A stretch of DNA of 64,000 bases from Gordonia sp. X0973 (GTDB lineage Bacteria > Actinomycetota > Actinomycetes > Mycobacteriales > Mycobacteriaceae), in the NCBI RefSeq assembly GCF_013348785.1, contig NZ_CP054691.1, forward strand, positions 2,108,001 through 2,172,000, given 5' to 3'. The position numbers and the translations under genes were made by a program. Positions 32,062-42,728 of this stretch are shown one piece after another. The notes below the pieces were generated by a model, which was not told the DNA's origin, did not search any database, and was given only the letters and a program-made list of their open reading frames with translations. The first letter of the stretch is position 1; each line of letters begins with the position of its first letter.

Positions 32062-32640
32062 TTATCCCGCGGGGTGCGGCTTGTGCTTCGACGCGCCTGC
32101 GGGCGCCGGGCACATCGCGGTCCTCACGTTGTTGCCGCTGAGCAACGGGCACACGGTGTTCTTCGAGAGCTTCCAGCGGCCGTCGACGTAGACGATGCCC
32201 GCCTCGGCCTTCGCCGGCGGGTTCTCGCCGATCTTCAGCTGAACCTTGACGGTCGCGCGACGCGGGCCGTCGGGGATCACCGGCGGGAAGATCTTGTACG
32301 TGGCGTCCGGGTTCTCCTTGCGGGCCTGCACCAGCTTGTCGAACACGGCCGGATCCTTCTCCGACCCCTCGACCAGCTGGGTCTTCTCCGAGTTCGGCAC
32401 GTTCGGGTCCAGCGCCATGTCCAGCATCGCGTTGAGCGTCTTGACCGTCGGACGCTTCTTCGGGTCAGTCACGCCGGTGATCACGTGCCCGCCGTCCGGG
32501 GCGGCCTGGGACGCCTCGGCTGACGAACTCACCGGGGGCAGTGACGGCAGGCCGTCGTCGTTGTTGCCGCCACCACAGGCGGCGAGCGACAGCGCCACGC
32601 CGACAACCATCGCGCCGGCAGCAATCTTCGGTAGTTTCAC
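32062..32640 (-). CDS. Lipoprotein with MTB12-like domain
   Basis: A 192-residue secreted lipoprotein: signal with LSLAAC (Cys22), a Gly/Asn/Ser/Pro linker, then a compact domain (about 60-165) with [20 protein letters not shown] and [17 protein letters not shown]. This layout resembles the low-molecular-weight antigen MTB12 family of mycobacteria, function unknown; the match is by eye. GTG 32640 has a GAGGG site about eight bases upstream. Confidence 0.7.
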   Translation of the reverse strand: MKLPKIAAGAMVVGVALSLAACGGGNNDDGLPSLPPVSSSAEASQAAPDGGHVITGVTDPKKRPTVKTLNAMLDMALDPNVPNSEKTQLVEGSEKDPAVFDKLVQARKENPDATYKIFPPVIPDGPRRATVKVQLKIGENPPAKAEAGIVYVDGRWKLSKNTVCPLLSGNNVRTAMCPAPAGASKHKPHPAG

Positions 32641-32758
32641 AGTCCAATCCCTCTCTGACGGCGCACAACGGCTGCGCACCTCTTGCCAAAGCCCCCATGA
32701 GGCTAGTCCACGCGACCCGTGAATTATCTGAGCGCCCGGGTCAACACGCCGTCAACGC

Positions 32759-32787
32759 TTGACCCCGCCGAATGGTTCCCACACGCT
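32759..32787 (+). promoter_or_regulatory. Putative promoter of the asparaginase gene, leaderless start
   Basis: TTGACC (32759-32764), a 17-bp spacer, CACGCT (32782-32787), then seven bases and ATG 32795. It lies in the 154-bp divergent gap with the MTB12-like lipoprotein gene; the rest of that gap shows nothing distinct. Confidence 0.45.
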
Positions 32788-32794
32788 AGATCAG

Positions 32795-33775
32795 ATGGGG
32801 ACGAAAAAGGTCGTGCTGATAACCACCGGCGGCACCGTCGCCTCGCACCGGACCGCCGGGGGCGCCATCCCGGTACTCCATTCCGGTGACCTCATGTCGC
32901 TGGCCGAACGGGCATTTGACCAGGCCGGGACCACCGGGCCGCCGGAGATCACGACCGTCGACCTGATGACCAGGGACTCGTCTGCCCTGCGGACCCGCGA
33001 CCAATTCATCATCACCACCGCCGTCCAGGGCGCCCTTGCCGATCCCGACGTCGCCGGCGTCGTTGTGACGCACGGCACCGACACGATGGAGGAAACGGCC
33101 TTCCTCGTCGATCTCTACGCCCACGACCCCCGGCCCGTCGTGTTCACCGGCGCACAGCTGCCCAGCGATCATCCCGACGCCGACGGCCCGGCCAACATCG
33201 CCGCCGCCATCGCCTGCGCGCTCGACCCCGCGTCGACCGGGCGCGGGGTCCAGGTCGTCGTGGGCGGTCCGCCGCAACCGATCCGGGGCCTGTTCAAGGT
33301 CGACACCGAGGCGCTGCGGGCCTACGACGCGGTCCACCCGTCTCTCGGCCGACCCCTCGTCGACCTGCCCGTGCCCGCCGGGCGCACCGCCCGGGTCGAC
33401 ACGATCGCCCTGTATCCGGGTGTCAGCCCAGGGACGATCGCCGCCGCCGTCTCCCAGCACGCGGCGGGGATCGTCCTGTCCGCCACCGGTTCGGGCAATA
33501 CCCACCCCGACATCACCGCCCAGGTCTCGTTGGCCGTCCAGCAGGGGGTGACGGTGGTGGTGAGCACCCGCGTGCCCTACGGCGAGGTCGCCGCGCTGTA
33601 CGGCGGCGGTGGCGGTGCCGTCGACCTCGTCGCGGCGGGCGCCCTCATGTCGGGTTGGCTGCGCGCCCCGCAGGCGCGCATGGCGCTGGTCGCGCTGTTG
33701 ACCGCCGGGGCCACACGGGCCGAAGTCGCCGAATTCTTGGCGAAATCCGGGCCCGTCGACGGCGGGGCGGACTAG
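32795..33775 (+). CDS. ansA: L-asparaginase
   Basis: Hydrolyses asparagine to aspartate and ammonia, probably in the cytosol because no signal peptide is seen. The 326-residue protein has both type I/II catalytic loops: VLITTGGTVAS near the start and VVTHGTDTMEETA about 80 residues later, then FTGAQLPSDHPDADGPANI and STRVPYG. ATG 32795 was preferred to an in-frame TTG at 32759, which would lie in the promoter. The stop overlaps the converging GNAT stop by a shared CTAG. Confidence 0.92.
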   Translation: MGTKKVVLITTGGTVASHRTAGGAIPVLHSGDLMSLAERAFDQAGTTGPPEITTVDLMTRDSSALRTRDQFIITTAVQGALADPDVAGVVVTHGTDTMEETAFLVDLYAHDPRPVVFTGAQLPSDHPDADGPANIAAAIACALDPASTGRGVQVVVGGPPQPIRGLFKVDTEALRAYDAVHPSLGRPLVDLPVPAGRTARVDTIALYPGVSPGTIAAAVSQHAAGIVLSATGSGNTHPDITAQVSLAVQQGVTVVVSTRVPYGEVAALYGGGGGAVDLVAAGALMSGWLRAPQARMALVALLTAGATRAEVAEFLAKSGPVDGGAD

Positions 33776-34311
33776 ACCAGGTCGTAGAAGGGCTCCGCGT
33801 ACCGGAAGACGCAGTGCTCGACCGACCCGTGCTCGCCGGCGAGTACCCGCGCCTGGAACGGCGGCCCACCCCATTCGCCGACATCCGGCACGATCCCCGC
33901 ATCCGATGCCGGGCCGAAGCCGAAGCGGCGGTAGTACGCCGGATTGCCGAGGAGCACCACGACCGTCTCGCCGAGGGCCTCGGCCGCGCCGAGGGCCGCA
34001 TGCATGAGGGCGCTCCCGACGCCGTGCCCCTGTGCGGCCGGAAGGACGCCGAGCGGCCCCAATCCCAGCGCGCCGGTATCCGCACCGGTACCGCGCAGCA
34101 GTCCGCGGGTCAGGCAGACGTGTCCGACGATCCCGTCGCCGCCGTCGGCGACCAACGACAATGCCGGGACCCACGACGGACTCGCGCGCAACGCCCGCAC
34201 CAGGGCCACCTCGGCCGGTTGGCTCCCCGGCTCCGACGCCGCGGCGAACGCCTGACGATGGACCTCGTCGATCCCCAGCTCGTCCCCCGCGCGCTCCCGG
34301 CGGATGATCAC
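33772..34311 (-). CDS. GNAT family N-acetyltransferase
   Basis: A 179-residue acetyl-CoA-dependent acetyltransferase. The CoA-binding segment is PLGVLPAAQGHGVGSALM, and LLGNPAYYRRFGF is typical of the YhbS-like subgroup. The substrate is unknown. GTG 34311 overlaps the GT87 stop (GTGA), so it is translated with that gene. Confidence 0.88.
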   Translation of the reverse strand: MIIRRERAGDELGIDEVHRQAFAAASEPGSQPAEVALVRALRASPSWVPALSLVADGGDGIVGHVCLTRGLLRGTGADTGALGLGPLGVLPAAQGHGVGSALMHAALGAAEALGETVVVLLGNPAYYRRFGFGPASDAGIVPDVGEWGGPPFQARVLAGEHGSVEHCVFRYAEPFYDLV

Positions 34312-35606
34312 GACGACACCTCGCGCGCGTTCCGCTCGCGCGGACCGCGGTAGCGGAGCAGCAAGACGACGAGGCCGGCCAGCGCCGTCCATCCATAGAA
34401 GTCTCCGACGATGGTCTGCCACCAGTTCCAGTGCAACTCGCGCGCGTAGCCGGCCGGTACCGTCCAGTGCGGACCGACGTAATAGGCGACGACCACGACG
34501 ACGATGGCCGCGATCGGCCACCACCGCAGCGGCGCCCCCGACTGACGTCGCCTCAGCACCGTGTCGACGGCCAACACGATGGCCGGGACGATCCACACCC
34601 AGTGGTGCGACCACGAGACCGGTGAGATCAGCAACACCGTCGCCGCGTTCACCACCATCGCGGCCAGGGGGTCACCGGCGACGACCATCCGCCGCATGAC
34701 GACAAGGGCCATCGCGACCACGACGGCGGAGGCGGCCAGCCACACCACGATGGTGGCCGAATCGGACCAGCCGAATCGGATGACCATCCCCTTGATCGAC
34801 TGGTTGCTGGAGAACTGCGGCGGTCCGATCCGATTGGTCGAGACGACGGTGCCCCGCAACCAGTACTGCACCGAATCGGCGCGGGCCAGGAGGAACCCGA
34901 TCCCGGTGGCGACCGCGGCCGCCACCGCGACGGTGATCGCGGGCCGCCACTGCCTACCGGCGACGAAGTAGAGGATGAACGCCGCCGGGGTGAGCTTCAC
35001 CGACGCCGCGATACCGATCAGGGTGCCGCGCGGCCACCACGGCTTGTCGACGAGGATGTCGGCGGCCACGAGGAACATCAGGATCAGGTTCACCTGTCCG
35101 AACCCGAGCGTCTCGCGCACCGGCTCGATGAACAGCGCGGCAGCGGTGACCAGGACCACCACCGTCAGCCGGGTGACCGCCCGGGTATCCGGCCGGATTC
35201 GGGCCAGGACCAGCCACAGCGTCCCGGCCAGTGCGGCCGTCGACAGCGCGAACATCACCGCGGCGGCCGGGTGCTCCGCCAGCATCGCCATCGGCGCGAA
35301 CACGATCGCCGCCAACGGCGGATAGGTGAAGGGCAGTTCCTCGCCGTTCAGCACCGGCGGCAACGGCCCGTAGAGCAGATTGCCGTCGAGCCAGGTGCGC
35401 CCGCCGAGCCGGTAGACGAGCAGGTCGATGTAGGCCCGCGCGATCGGCAGCCACAACCAGACGGCGATCGCCGCGGCGAGGACGACGAGTGACCCGACGA
35501 GCAGCAGTGCCGATCGGCGCGAACCGCCGACGCGCGGCTCGGCACGGTCGCCGCCGTCGGCCGGTTGGGGCCCGTCCGGCGGGGAGTCGATCTGTGGCTC
35601 GCTCAC
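34308..35606 (-). CDS. Glycosyltransferase family 87 membrane protein
   Basis: A 432-residue polyprenyl-phosphate-sugar-dependent glycosyltransferase of the GT87 (DUF2029) type, probably adding mannose in the outer leaflet to lipoglycans such as PIM or LAM. It has ten or more helices. The first extracytoplasmic loop contains DLLVYRLGGRTWLDG, with the aspartate common in this class, and FTYPPLAAIVFAP; NQSIKGM and SPVSWSHHWVW are further GT87 landmarks. GTG 35606 has a TAGGCT box six bases upstream, within the end of dinB. The exact product is not determinable. Confidence 0.83.
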   Translation of the reverse strand: MSEPQIDSPPDGPQPADGGDRAEPRVGGSRRSALLLVGSLVVLAAAIAVWLWLPIARAYIDLLVYRLGGRTWLDGNLLYGPLPPVLNGEELPFTYPPLAAIVFAPMAMLAEHPAAAVMFALSTAALAGTLWLVLARIRPDTRAVTRLTVVVLVTAAALFIEPVRETLGFGQVNLILMFLVAADILVDKPWWPRGTLIGIAASVKLTPAAFILYFVAGRQWRPAITVAVAAAVATGIGFLLARADSVQYWLRGTVVSTNRIGPPQFSSNQSIKGMVIRFGWSDSATIVVWLAASAVVVAMALVVMRRMVVAGDPLAAMVVNAATVLLISPVSWSHHWVWIVPAIVLAVDTVLRRRQSGAPLRWWPIAAIVVVVVAYYVGPHWTVPAGYARELHWNWWQTIVGDFYGWTALAGLVVLLLRYRGPRERNAREVSS

Positions 35607-35612
35607 CGCGAC

Positions 35613-35618
35613 AGCCTA
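35613..35618 (-). promoter_or_regulatory. Putative -10 box of the GT87 gene, leaderless start
   Basis: TAGGCT on the minus strand includes the dinB stop codon and is followed by six bases and GTG 35606. Confidence 0.45.
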
Positions 35619-37013
35619 CTTCTCATCCCAGGCCAGCGAGTCCAGCGGATCGGCCGGGTGCAGCGCGGGCTCGGGGAGATCGAAGGTGCGCGCGGCGCCG
35701 GGGCCGGTGGCCCTCGTCTCGAAGCGCACGGTCACCACGCCGTGGCCGGTCCCCTGCACCCACCCGTGACCGAACTCGTCATGCGCGACGTCGGCGCCGG
35801 TGTCCCAGAGCGGTGGCGGGTCCGCCGGAGCCGTCGCGGCGTCGTCGGTGGGCCCCGGGGCGGGCTCCGGGACAGGCGCCGGCATCTCCCGGTCGCCCTC
35901 GACGCCCCCCTTCTCCTCGTCGAACAGCGTGAACTGTTCGGCATCGGTCAGTCCCGAATACCCGACGCCGACGAGGCGGATCGGTCCTACTTCGAGCGGG
36001 TCGAGGGCGAGCCGCTGGGCCGCTGCGGTCAATTCGGCCCGGTCGGCGGTCCCGACCGGCAGCGTCGCCGACCTGGTCAGCACGGACATGTCCGCGCGCT
36101 TGAGTTTGACCACGACCGTGCGCGCGAGCCGCCCGTCGGTCACCAGCCGTCGGTGGGCGTCGGCCGCGGAGCGGGTGATCTCCTCGCGCAGCGGTCCCAT
36201 CGCGACGATGTCGACGGCCATCGTCGACTCCGAGCTGATCTGCTTGGCCTCGGCACGCTCGTGGACCGGCCGGTTGTCCACGCCCCGGGCCAACTCGTGC
36301 AGCGCCAACCCGACCTTGGACCCCAGCACCGATACGACCTCGGTGGGCGCGAGGGCGGCGAAGTCGCCGATCGTCTCGATCCCCAGCCGCGCCAGGCGCT
36401 CCCCCGACACCGGCCCGATCCCCCACAGCTTGCGGACGGGCAGGCCGTGCAGATAGTCCAGTTCGCGCGACGGTGCGACGACCAGCACGCCGTCGGGCTT
36501 GGCGTCGCCCGAGGCGATCTTGGCGATCTGCTTCCCCGATCCCAGGCCGACGGAGGCGGTCAGCCCGGTCTGCGCGCGGATCGCCGCCCGCAGCTCCTGG
36601 GCGAATTCACCCGCCCGTGCCGCGGACGCGCCGGCCAACTCGGCGGGTTCGCCGAAGGCCTCGTCGAAGGAGAGCATCTCGATGATCGGAATCCGCGCCC
36701 GGACGACGTCGAAGACGCGCGTGCTCGCCGCCCGGTACACCGCGCCGCGCGGCGGCACCACCACGGCGGCGGCCCCGACGAGTCGGCGCGCCTGGTGCAT
36801 CGGCATGGCCGAGCGCGCCCCGAAGGCGCGTGCCTCGTAGCTCGCCCCGGCGACCACCCCGCGGCCACCGCGCCCGCCGACGAGGACGGGGCGCCCGCGC
36901 AGTGTCGGCCGGGTCAGCTGCTCCACCGACGCGAAGAACGCGTCCATGTCCAGGTGCAGCACCCAGCGCGGGCTGGTCTCGGCACCGGCCCCACCCCCGG
37001 GGGAGGAGGACAC
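35616..37013 (-). CDS. dinB: DNA polymerase IV (Y family)
   Basis: Translesion polymerase, 465 residues, close to mycobacterial DinP in size. The palm has [12 protein letters not shown] and the second acidic pair in [22 protein letters not shown] and [14 protein letters not shown] are family motifs; the little finger follows. EQFTLFDEE at about residue 345 fits a beta-clamp binding motif (QxxLF). An acidic, proline-rich extension of about 115 residues comes after it and is less conserved. GTG 37013 begins right after the ileS stop. No clear LexA box was seen close to it. Confidence 0.93.
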   Translation of the reverse strand: MSSSPGGGAGAETSPRWVLHLDMDAFFASVEQLTRPTLRGRPVLVGGRGGRGVVAGASYEARAFGARSAMPMHQARRLVGAAAVVVPPRGAVYRAASTRVFDVVRARIPIIEMLSFDEAFGEPAELAGASAARAGEFAQELRAAIRAQTGLTASVGLGSGKQIAKIASGDAKPDGVLVVAPSRELDYLHGLPVRKLWGIGPVSGERLARLGIETIGDFAALAPTEVVSVLGSKVGLALHELARGVDNRPVHERAEAKQISSESTMAVDIVAMGPLREEITRSAADAHRRLVTDGRLARTVVVKLKRADMSVLTRSATLPVGTADRAELTAAAQRLALDPLEVGPIRLVGVGYSGLTDAEQFTLFDEEKGGVEGDREMPAPVPEPAPGPTDDAATAPADPPPLWDTGADVAHDEFGHGWVQGTGHGVVTVRFETRATGPGAARTFDLPEPALHPADPLDSLAWDEK

Positions 37014-37014
37014 G

Positions 37015-40000
37015 TCAGGCCTTGCGGATGTCCGCGCTCGCGCCGTCGCCGAGTTCGACGGCGGCCGGTCCGCCGTCGGCGGCCTCGACGTCGAACTCGG
37101 TCGCCAGGATCTCCCCGGCGATCATCGACGCATGCTCGCGGGCGGTGTCCAGGCGCGGCGCCGGAACCACCAGGCGGACGACGATGCGATCGGAGATGTC
37201 GAGGTCGAGGTCGCGGCGGGCCTCCTGCAGCTCGCGCACCCGGTCCTTCGCCCAGCCCTCCGCCTCCAACTCCGGGGTCACCGTGGTGTCGAGGACGACC
37301 AATCCGGTTCCGCCCGGCAGCTCGGCTGTCGAGTCGGGGGCACTCGCCACGAGCTTGCGGCTGTATTCGCCGTCGCGCAGCTCGATACCGTCGGCGACGA
37401 CGACCTCCGCGCCGTCTTCCCCCGTCGCCACCGACCAGTCGCCGGACTTGACCGACTTGATCGCGCGTTGGACGTCCTTGCCCAGCCGCGGACCGGCGGC
37501 GCGGGCGTTCACGACGACTTCGCTGCTACCGAATTTCGACGGATCCGTGTGCAGTCCAACCGATTTCACGTTCATCTCGTCGGCGATGAGATCGGTGAAC
37601 GGTGCCAACCGTTCCGCGGTCGGCGAGGCGATCGTCAGCTCCCGCAACGGCAGTCGCACGCGCAGCTTGTTGGCCTTGCGCACACTGGAGGTCACCGAGC
37701 ACACCGCCCGCACCTCGTCCATCGCGGCGACCAGCTCCGCGTCGCGCGGTAGGAGATCGGCCGACGGCCAGTCGGTCAGGTGTACCGACCGCTCACCGGT
37801 CAGGCCCCGCCAGATCGCCTCGGTCGCCAGCGGCAGCAGCGGGGCGGCCAACCGGCAGGCGACCTCCAACACCGTGTAGAGCGTGTCGAAGGCGGCCGGA
37901 TCCTCGTCCTGGCCGGCCCAGAAGCGGGCGCGTGAACGCCGCACGTACCAGTTGGTCAGCGACTCGCAGAACTCCCGGAAGGAGTCGCAGGCCCCCGAGA
38001 TGTCGTAGGTCTGCAGGGCCGCGGTGATCTCGTCGCGGGTCTGCGCCAGCTTCGCGAGGATGTAGCGGTCCAGCACGTTGTCCGAGTCGGTCCGCCACTG
38101 CGCCGGCCGCTGCGCGTAGAGCTGCAGGAAGCTATAGGCGTTCCACAGGGGCAGCAGCGCCTGCCGGACGCCCTCGCGGATCCCCTGCTCGGTGACCACG
38201 AGGTTGCCGCCGCGCAGGATCGGGCTGGCCATGAGGAACCAGCGCATCGCATCCGACCCGTCCCGGTCGAACACCTCGTTCACGTCGGGATAGTTGCGCT
38301 TGGATTTGCTCATCTTCTGACCGTCGTTGCCGAGCACGATGCCGTGCGCGGCGACCGTCTTGAACGCCGGCCGGTCGAACAGGGCCGTCGACAGCACGTG
38401 CAGGTTGTAGAACCACCCCCGCGTCTGACCGTTGTACTCGACGATGAAATCGCCCGGGTTGTGGGCAATTTCGCCGGTGGCGGGGTCGCCGTCGAACCAA
38501 TCCCGGTTCTCGAACGGGTAGTGCACCTGGGCATACGGCATCGATCCGGACTCGAACCAGCAGTCGAGCACCTCGGGGACGCGGCGCATGGTCGAGCGGC
38601 CCGTCGGGTCGTCCGGATTGGGCCGCGTCAGTTCATCGATATGCGGCCGGTGCAGGTTGTCCGGGCGCACGCCGAAGTCGCGCTCCAGCTCGTCGAGCGA
38701 TCCGTAGACGTCGACGCGCGGATGCGCCGGGTCGTCGGAGACCCACACCGGGATGGGTGCACCCCAGTACCGGTTGCGGCTGATGTTCCAGTCGCGGGCA
38801 CCCTCCAGCCACTTGCCGAATTGGCCGTCGCGGATGTGTTCGGGCGACCAGTTGATCTCCTGGTTCAGCTCGACCATGCGGTCGCGGATCTTCGTCACGG
38901 CGACGAACCAGCTCGGCACCGCCATGTAGATCAGCGGCTGCCCGGAGCGCCACGAGTGCGGGTAGGAGTGCTCGATGGTCTCGTGCCGCAGGATCCGACC
39001 CTGCAGATGCGACCCGCTCGCTGCGCTCCCGGCGTCGGCCGCCTTGAGGTCTTTGATGATCACCGGGTTGGCGTCGAAGACCATCTGGCCCTCGTAGGGG
39101 GGCACCTCGGCGGTGAACCGGGCACCGTCGTCGAGGGGGCGGACCACCTCGATGCCGTTCGCCGCGGCGACGTCGAAGTCCTCCTCACCGAAGGCCGGCG
39201 CGAGGTGGACGATGCCGGTACCGGAATCGGTGGTCACGTAGTCGGCGAGCAGGACGACGTGGGAATTAGCACGACCGGCGAAGAAGTCGAACGGCGGCGT
39301 GTAAGAGAGTCCGGCGAGCTGCTTGCCGGTGTAGGTGCCGAGGGTCTCCGCGTCGCCCAGTTCGGCGGCGTACGCACCGACCCGCTCGGTGGCCAGCAGG
39401 TATTCGGTGCCGTCCTGCGCGCGGACGTGCGAGTACTCGACATCCGGGTGGACGGCGATCGCGAGGTTGGACGGCAGCGTCCACGGCGTGGTCGTCCAGA
39501 TCACCGCGTTCACCCCGTCCAGGGCGGCCAGCTCCCCCGACGCCGAGAGCGGCATGGTCACCGTGAGCGCCGGGTCCTGGCGCATCTTGTAGGCGTCGTC
39601 GAGCTTCGACTCCTGATTCGACAACGGCGTCTGCTCGTACCAGCTGTAGGGCAGCACGCGGTAGCCCTGATAGATCAGGCCCTTGTCGTAGAGCTCCTTG
39701 AACGCCCACATGACCGACTCCATGAAGTCGAGGTCGAGCGTCTTGTAGTCGTTGTCGAAGTCGACCCAGCGGGCCTGCCGGTTCACGTAGGTGCGCCATT
39801 CGCCGGTGTAACGCAACACCGAGTCGCGGCAGTATTCGTTGAACTTGTCGACGCCCATCGTCTCGATCTGCGCCTTGTCGGTGAGGCCCAGCTGCCGCTC
39901 CGCCTCCAACTCGGCGGGCAACCCGTGGGTGTCCCACCCAAAGCGTCGTTCCACCCGCTTGCCGAGCATCGTCTGGAAACGCGGGACGACGTCTTTCACG

Positions 40001-40248
40001 TAGCCGGTCAGCAGGTGGCCGTAGTGCGGGAGACCGTTGGCGAACGGCGGCCCGTCGTAGAAGACGAATTCGGGGGCGTCGGCCCGCTGCTCGATCGAGG
40101 CTCGGAACGTGTCGTCGGCATCCCAGTACGCGAGCACCGTCTCTTCGATGTCGGGGAACTTCGGCGCGCGCGGCGTTCCGCCGGTCAGATCGACCACCGG
40201 ATAGGGGCGGGACTGGTCAGACGACAGGGATTCCTGCGATGTCGACAT
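37015..40248 (-). CDS. ileS: Isoleucyl-tRNA synthetase, eukaryote-like type
   Basis: Charges tRNA-Ile. The 1077-residue enzyme has the HIGH-like motif [27 protein letters not shown] in the editing domain, [10 protein letters not shown], and the KMSKS loop [11 protein letters not shown], followed by the anticodon-binding region. These motif forms and the absence of a C-terminal zinc knuckle place it with the eukaryote-like (IleS2) group, which in other bacteria is naturally less sensitive to mupirocin. ATG 40248 is preceded by a T-box leader ending in GGAGG, so expression is tied to uncharged tRNA-Ile. Confidence 0.96.
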   Translation of the reverse strand: MSTSQESLSSDQSRPYPVVDLTGGTPRAPKFPDIEETVLAYWDADDTFRASIEQRADAPEFVFYDGPPFANGLPHYGHLLTGYVKDVVPRFQTMLGKRVERRFGWDTHGLPAELEAERQLGLTDKAQIETMGVDKFNEYCRDSVLRYTGEWRTYVNRQARWVDFDNDYKTLDLDFMESVMWAFKELYDKGLIYQGYRVLPYSWYEQTPLSNQESKLDDAYKMRQDPALTVTMPLSASGELAALDGVNAVIWTTTPWTLPSNLAIAVHPDVEYSHVRAQDGTEYLLATERVGAYAAELGDAETLGTYTGKQLAGLSYTPPFDFFAGRANSHVVLLADYVTTDSGTGIVHLAPAFGEEDFDVAAANGIEVVRPLDDGARFTAEVPPYEGQMVFDANPVIIKDLKAADAGSAASGSHLQGRILRHETIEHSYPHSWRSGQPLIYMAVPSWFVAVTKIRDRMVELNQEINWSPEHIRDGQFGKWLEGARDWNISRNRYWGAPIPVWVSDDPAHPRVDVYGSLDELERDFGVRPDNLHRPHIDELTRPNPDDPTGRSTMRRVPEVLDCWFESGSMPYAQVHYPFENRDWFDGDPATGEIAHNPGDFIVEYNGQTRGWFYNLHVLSTALFDRPAFKTVAAHGIVLGNDGQKMSKSKRNYPDVNEVFDRDGSDAMRWFLMASPILRGGNLVVTEQGIREGVRQALLPLWNAYSFLQLYAQRPAQWRTDSDNVLDRYILAKLAQTRDEITAALQTYDISGACDSFREFCESLTNWYVRRSRARFWAGQDEDPAAFDTLYTVLEVACRLAAPLLPLATEAIWRGLTGERSVHLTDWPSADLLPRDAELVAAMDEVRAVCSVTSSVRKANKLRVRLPLRELTIASPTAERLAPFTDLIADEMNVKSVGLHTDPSKFGSSEVVVNARAAGPRLGKDVQRAIKSVKSGDWSVATGEDGAEVVVADGIELRDGEYSRKLVASAPDSTAELPGGTGLVVLDTTVTPELEAEGWAKDRVRELQEARRDLDLDISDRIVVRLVVPAPRLDTAREHASMIAGEILATEFDVEAADGGPAAVELGDGASADIRKA

Positions 40249-40472
40249 GGCGTTCGGGTGCCTCCGTGCTCGTCACTGCACGGGGACGGCGCCGACCTGG
40301 CGGTCGGTCGTCGCGGTACCACCCCGCTTGCCCGTGACCGCCCGACGATGCGGGCGAGCCGGACCACTCGACTTGATCGGGAGTAACGGGCCCGGACCCG
40401 CCCGGTTCTACTGGGATCCACGTGCGGATCTGTTCTTCCGGGTGCTCCCCGGTGATGGCCGGATCATCGCGG
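40249..40472 (-). promoter_or_regulatory. T-box riboswitch of ileS
   Basis: On the minus strand the conserved T-box GGGTGGTACCGCG lies at 40324-40312, the tRNA-acceptor binding element. About 140 nt upstream, near the predicted transcript start, GCGATGATCCGG contains an ATC isoleucine triplet (40464-40462), a good specifier codon within a very short stem I, as in actinobacterial translational T-boxes. The region ends with GGAGG (40265-40261) 12 nt before the ATG, so the switch probably hides or exposes this ribosome site rather than terminating transcription. Confidence 0.88.
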
Positions 40473-40477
40473 TGCCC

Positions 40478-40483
40478 AGTTTA
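40478..40483 (-). promoter_or_regulatory. Putative -10 box of the ileS leader
   Basis: TAAACT on the minus strand, at the very end of the upstream gene; it would start the leader near 40471, just ahead of the specifier region. Confidence 0.5.
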
Positions 40484-40484
40484 G

Positions 40485-41624
40485 TCAGTTCGACGGCGGA
40501 CGCCAATTCGGATCGAGGGGATCAATCGGCCGCGCGGCTTCCTCGCTCGGCGGCCGGCGCCGCGCTCGGCGGCCCACCGGATTCGACGGGATGTCGTTGA
40601 CGTGCGCGATGGCCGCGCGCGACTCGTCGGCGACCAGGCCGGACCCCGAGGTCGGCGGAATCGACGACTCCCACCGGATGCCGGAGACCTCTTCGCTGTC
40701 GCCGACCACCTTGGGAATCGAACCGGTCGTCTCGATCCGCGGGATCGACCCGGTCGACGTCACGTAATCGTGCAGGTCACCCACCCGCGGGGCGCGCCCG
40801 GTCGACGCCGGGGTGGGCCAAGCGGCGGTCGAGGACTGCGCGGGCGGCTGCTGGGCCGCGGGCTGAGGCACCGCAGGTTGCGGCACCGGAGGTTGCTGGG
40901 CCGGAGGCTGCTGCCCCGGGGGGTGGACGGGCGGTTGGGGCGCCTCGGTGCGCTCCCAGGTCGGCACCGGACGCGAACCGGGCGCCGGGGCGGGAGGCTG
41001 ATTCACGGTCTCCACCGTGAGCAGGGTGAACGCCGGGTCCGACTCCGCCGGAGGGGCCGGCTGTGCGGCGGGCGCCGGCGCCGGTGCTGCTCCGCCGCCG
41101 AAAACCGGGATCGGCCCGGTGAAGTCGGGTTCGGGGTCGCGGAAACCGGCCGCCGCGGCGGTATCGCCGACCGGGGCGGCGGTCGAGGTCGTCGTCCACC
41201 CCGATCCGGGCGGAGCGGGTCGACGGGGGGCGGCGAATTGGCCGGATGCCGGCGCCTCACCCTCGCGCACCCCGTGTCGTGCCGCGGGGAACTCCCCGGT
41301 CCGCGGGCCGATACGGGTGTGCGAACCGGTGTTCCCCATCGACAGGGCGCCGGTGCCCGCTACGTCGGCGTAGGCGCCGGCGTCGCGCTTCGCCTCGCGC
41401 TGCGCGGCGTAGGCAGCGACGTCCTCACCGAGGAAGGCGCCGGTGGTCGGCGCCTCTTCCACCGGATTGGCCCGGGCGGTCCGCCTCGTGTCGACCAGCA
41501 GCAGGATCAGCCCGATCGCCGAGGCGACGACACAGGCGACGGCCAACCAGACGTGACCGGTCAGAAGTCCGGCGACGAGCAGCCCGAAGGCCGTGAGAGC
41601 GGCGAGGATCGCGGCAACCAACAT
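40485..41624 (-). CDS. Proline-rich membrane protein downstream of wag31
   Basis: A 379-residue protein of unknown function. Two membrane helices occupy about residues 2-23 and 26-46, and the rest is a long cytoplasmic or exported low-complexity region rich in Pro, Ala and Gln, with a PQ-type tract near 235-265 and a duplicated TGSIP motif (TGSIPRIETTGSIPKV). Mycobacteria carry a shorter two-helix protein gene (Rv2144c) in the same place after wag31. The position at the end of the division cluster suggests an envelope or growth role, but that is inference. Confidence 0.75.
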   Translation of the reverse strand: MLVAAILAALTAFGLLVAGLLTGHVWLAVACVVASAIGLILLLVDTRRTARANPVEEAPTTGAFLGEDVAAYAAQREAKRDAGAYADVAGTGALSMGNTGSHTRIGPRTGEFPAARHGVREGEAPASGQFAAPRRPAPPGSGWTTTSTAAPVGDTAAAAGFRDPEPDFTGPIPVFGGGAAPAPAPAAQPAPPAESDPAFTLLTVETVNQPPAPAPGSRPVPTWERTEAPQPPVHPPGQQPPAQQPPVPQPAVPQPAAQQPPAQSSTAAWPTPASTGRAPRVGDLHDYVTSTGSIPRIETTGSIPKVVGDSEEVSGIRWESSIPPTSGSGLVADESRAAIAHVNDIPSNPVGRRARRRPPSEEAARPIDPLDPNWRPPSN

Positions 41625-41644
41625 GGCTCACTCCAACCGAACGA

Positions 41645-42466
41645 CTAGTACTGCCCGCTGCCCGGGTAGCCACCCGGGTCGGCGATGGCCTCGCGGCCGC
41701 CCTCGACCGGCGCGGCGCTCCCGCGCTGCGCGAGCTCTTCGAGCTGGGACTCCAGGTAGGTCTTCAGTCGCGTGCGGTACTCGCGCTCATAGGTCTTGAG
41801 CTGCTCGATCCGACCCTCGAGGACGCCGCGCTGCTGGCTGATGGTCGCCATGATCTCGCTGTGCTTGCGCTCGGCGTCGGCCTGCAGCGCCTCGGACCGC
41901 TCGGCGGCCTGGCGCAGCTGGGCCTCGGCCCGGGTCTGCGCGTCGGCCAGGATGGCCTCGGACCGCTGCCGGGCGTCGACGAGCATGCCGTCGGCCTTCG
42001 CCTGAGCCTCGGCGACGATCGAATCCGCACGGCCGCGGGCGTCGTTGAGCGTGGCCTCCGACTCGCTGCGCGCGGTGGCGGTGACGCGGTCGGCGGTGTC
42101 CTGGGCCAGCGCGAGCACGCGGGCCGCGCGGGCGTTCGCCTCCTCTTCGGACTGACCCGCCGGTCGCGGCGGCTCGGCCGGGGCCGCGTAGGCGGGCGGC
42201 TGTCCGGCGAATACCTGTGTGGGCGCCGGCTGCGGCTGGGCCGGTTGCGGCGCGGCGGGTGCGGGACCGGCGGCACGGGCGTGGGCCAGCTCGGAGTCGA
42301 GTTCTTCTACTCGCGCGGTGAGGTCGGCGTTCTCATTGATGAGACGGGCGAGTTCGGCTTCCACGAAGTCGAGGAACTGGTCGACTTCGTCCTCGTTGTA
42401 GCCGCGTTTCCCGATGGGCGGTTTGCTGAATGCAACATTGTGCACATCAGCCGGTGTCAGCCGCAT
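41645..42466 (-). CDS. wag31: Polar growth scaffold DivIVA/Wag31
   Basis: Coiled-coil protein that marks poles and septa and directs polar cell wall growth. The 273-residue protein has the membrane-binding DivIVA N-terminus ([34 protein letters not shown]), a first coiled coil to about residue 62, a Pro/Ala/Gln linker (about 65-115) and a long second coiled coil (about 118-250). It ends with a glycine-rich tail. A 262-bp gap upstream suggests its own promoter. Confidence 0.95.
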   Translation of the reverse strand: MRLTPADVHNVAFSKPPIGKRGYNEDEVDQFLDFVEAELARLINENADLTARVEELDSELAHARAAGPAPAAPQPAQPQPAPTQVFAGQPPAYAAPAEPPRPAGQSEEEANARAARVLALAQDTADRVTATARSESEATLNDARGRADSIVAEAQAKADGMLVDARQRSEAILADAQTRAEAQLRQAAERSEALQADAERKHSEIMATISQQRGVLEGRIEQLKTYEREYRTRLKTYLESQLEELAQRGSAAPVEGGREAIADPGGYPGSGQY

Positions 42467-42728
42467 GGCCTATTCCCCTCTACCTCGGTGTCGTAGACGC
42501 ATCTCGTCTGCGACGTCTGGCGTGGCGCGCTGAACCGCTGAGTGCGAAAAATACACTGTTCACAACGGACAGTTCTGCCCCTAGCGCACCATCCTGTCAC
42601 AACCATCCCGCCCGTCGCACCCGTCCGAGACGGTGTCGCAACCTAACGGTCGCCCAACAATGACCTTGGGCTCGAGCCGGTATACGCGGCGGCAGGACTC
42701 CCACCAGCGAGTTTACCCCCGCAACTCC
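42467..42728 (-). promoter_or_regulatory. wag31 upstream region with an inverted repeat
   Basis: This 262-bp stretch has no gene. It contains an AT-rich patch with TATTTT on the minus strand as a possible -10. GTCGTAGACG and CGTCTGCGAC (42490-42514) form a 10-bp inverted repeat with one mismatch that would lie in the wag31 leader. AGGGG before the ATG is the likely ribosome site. Confidence 0.4.
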
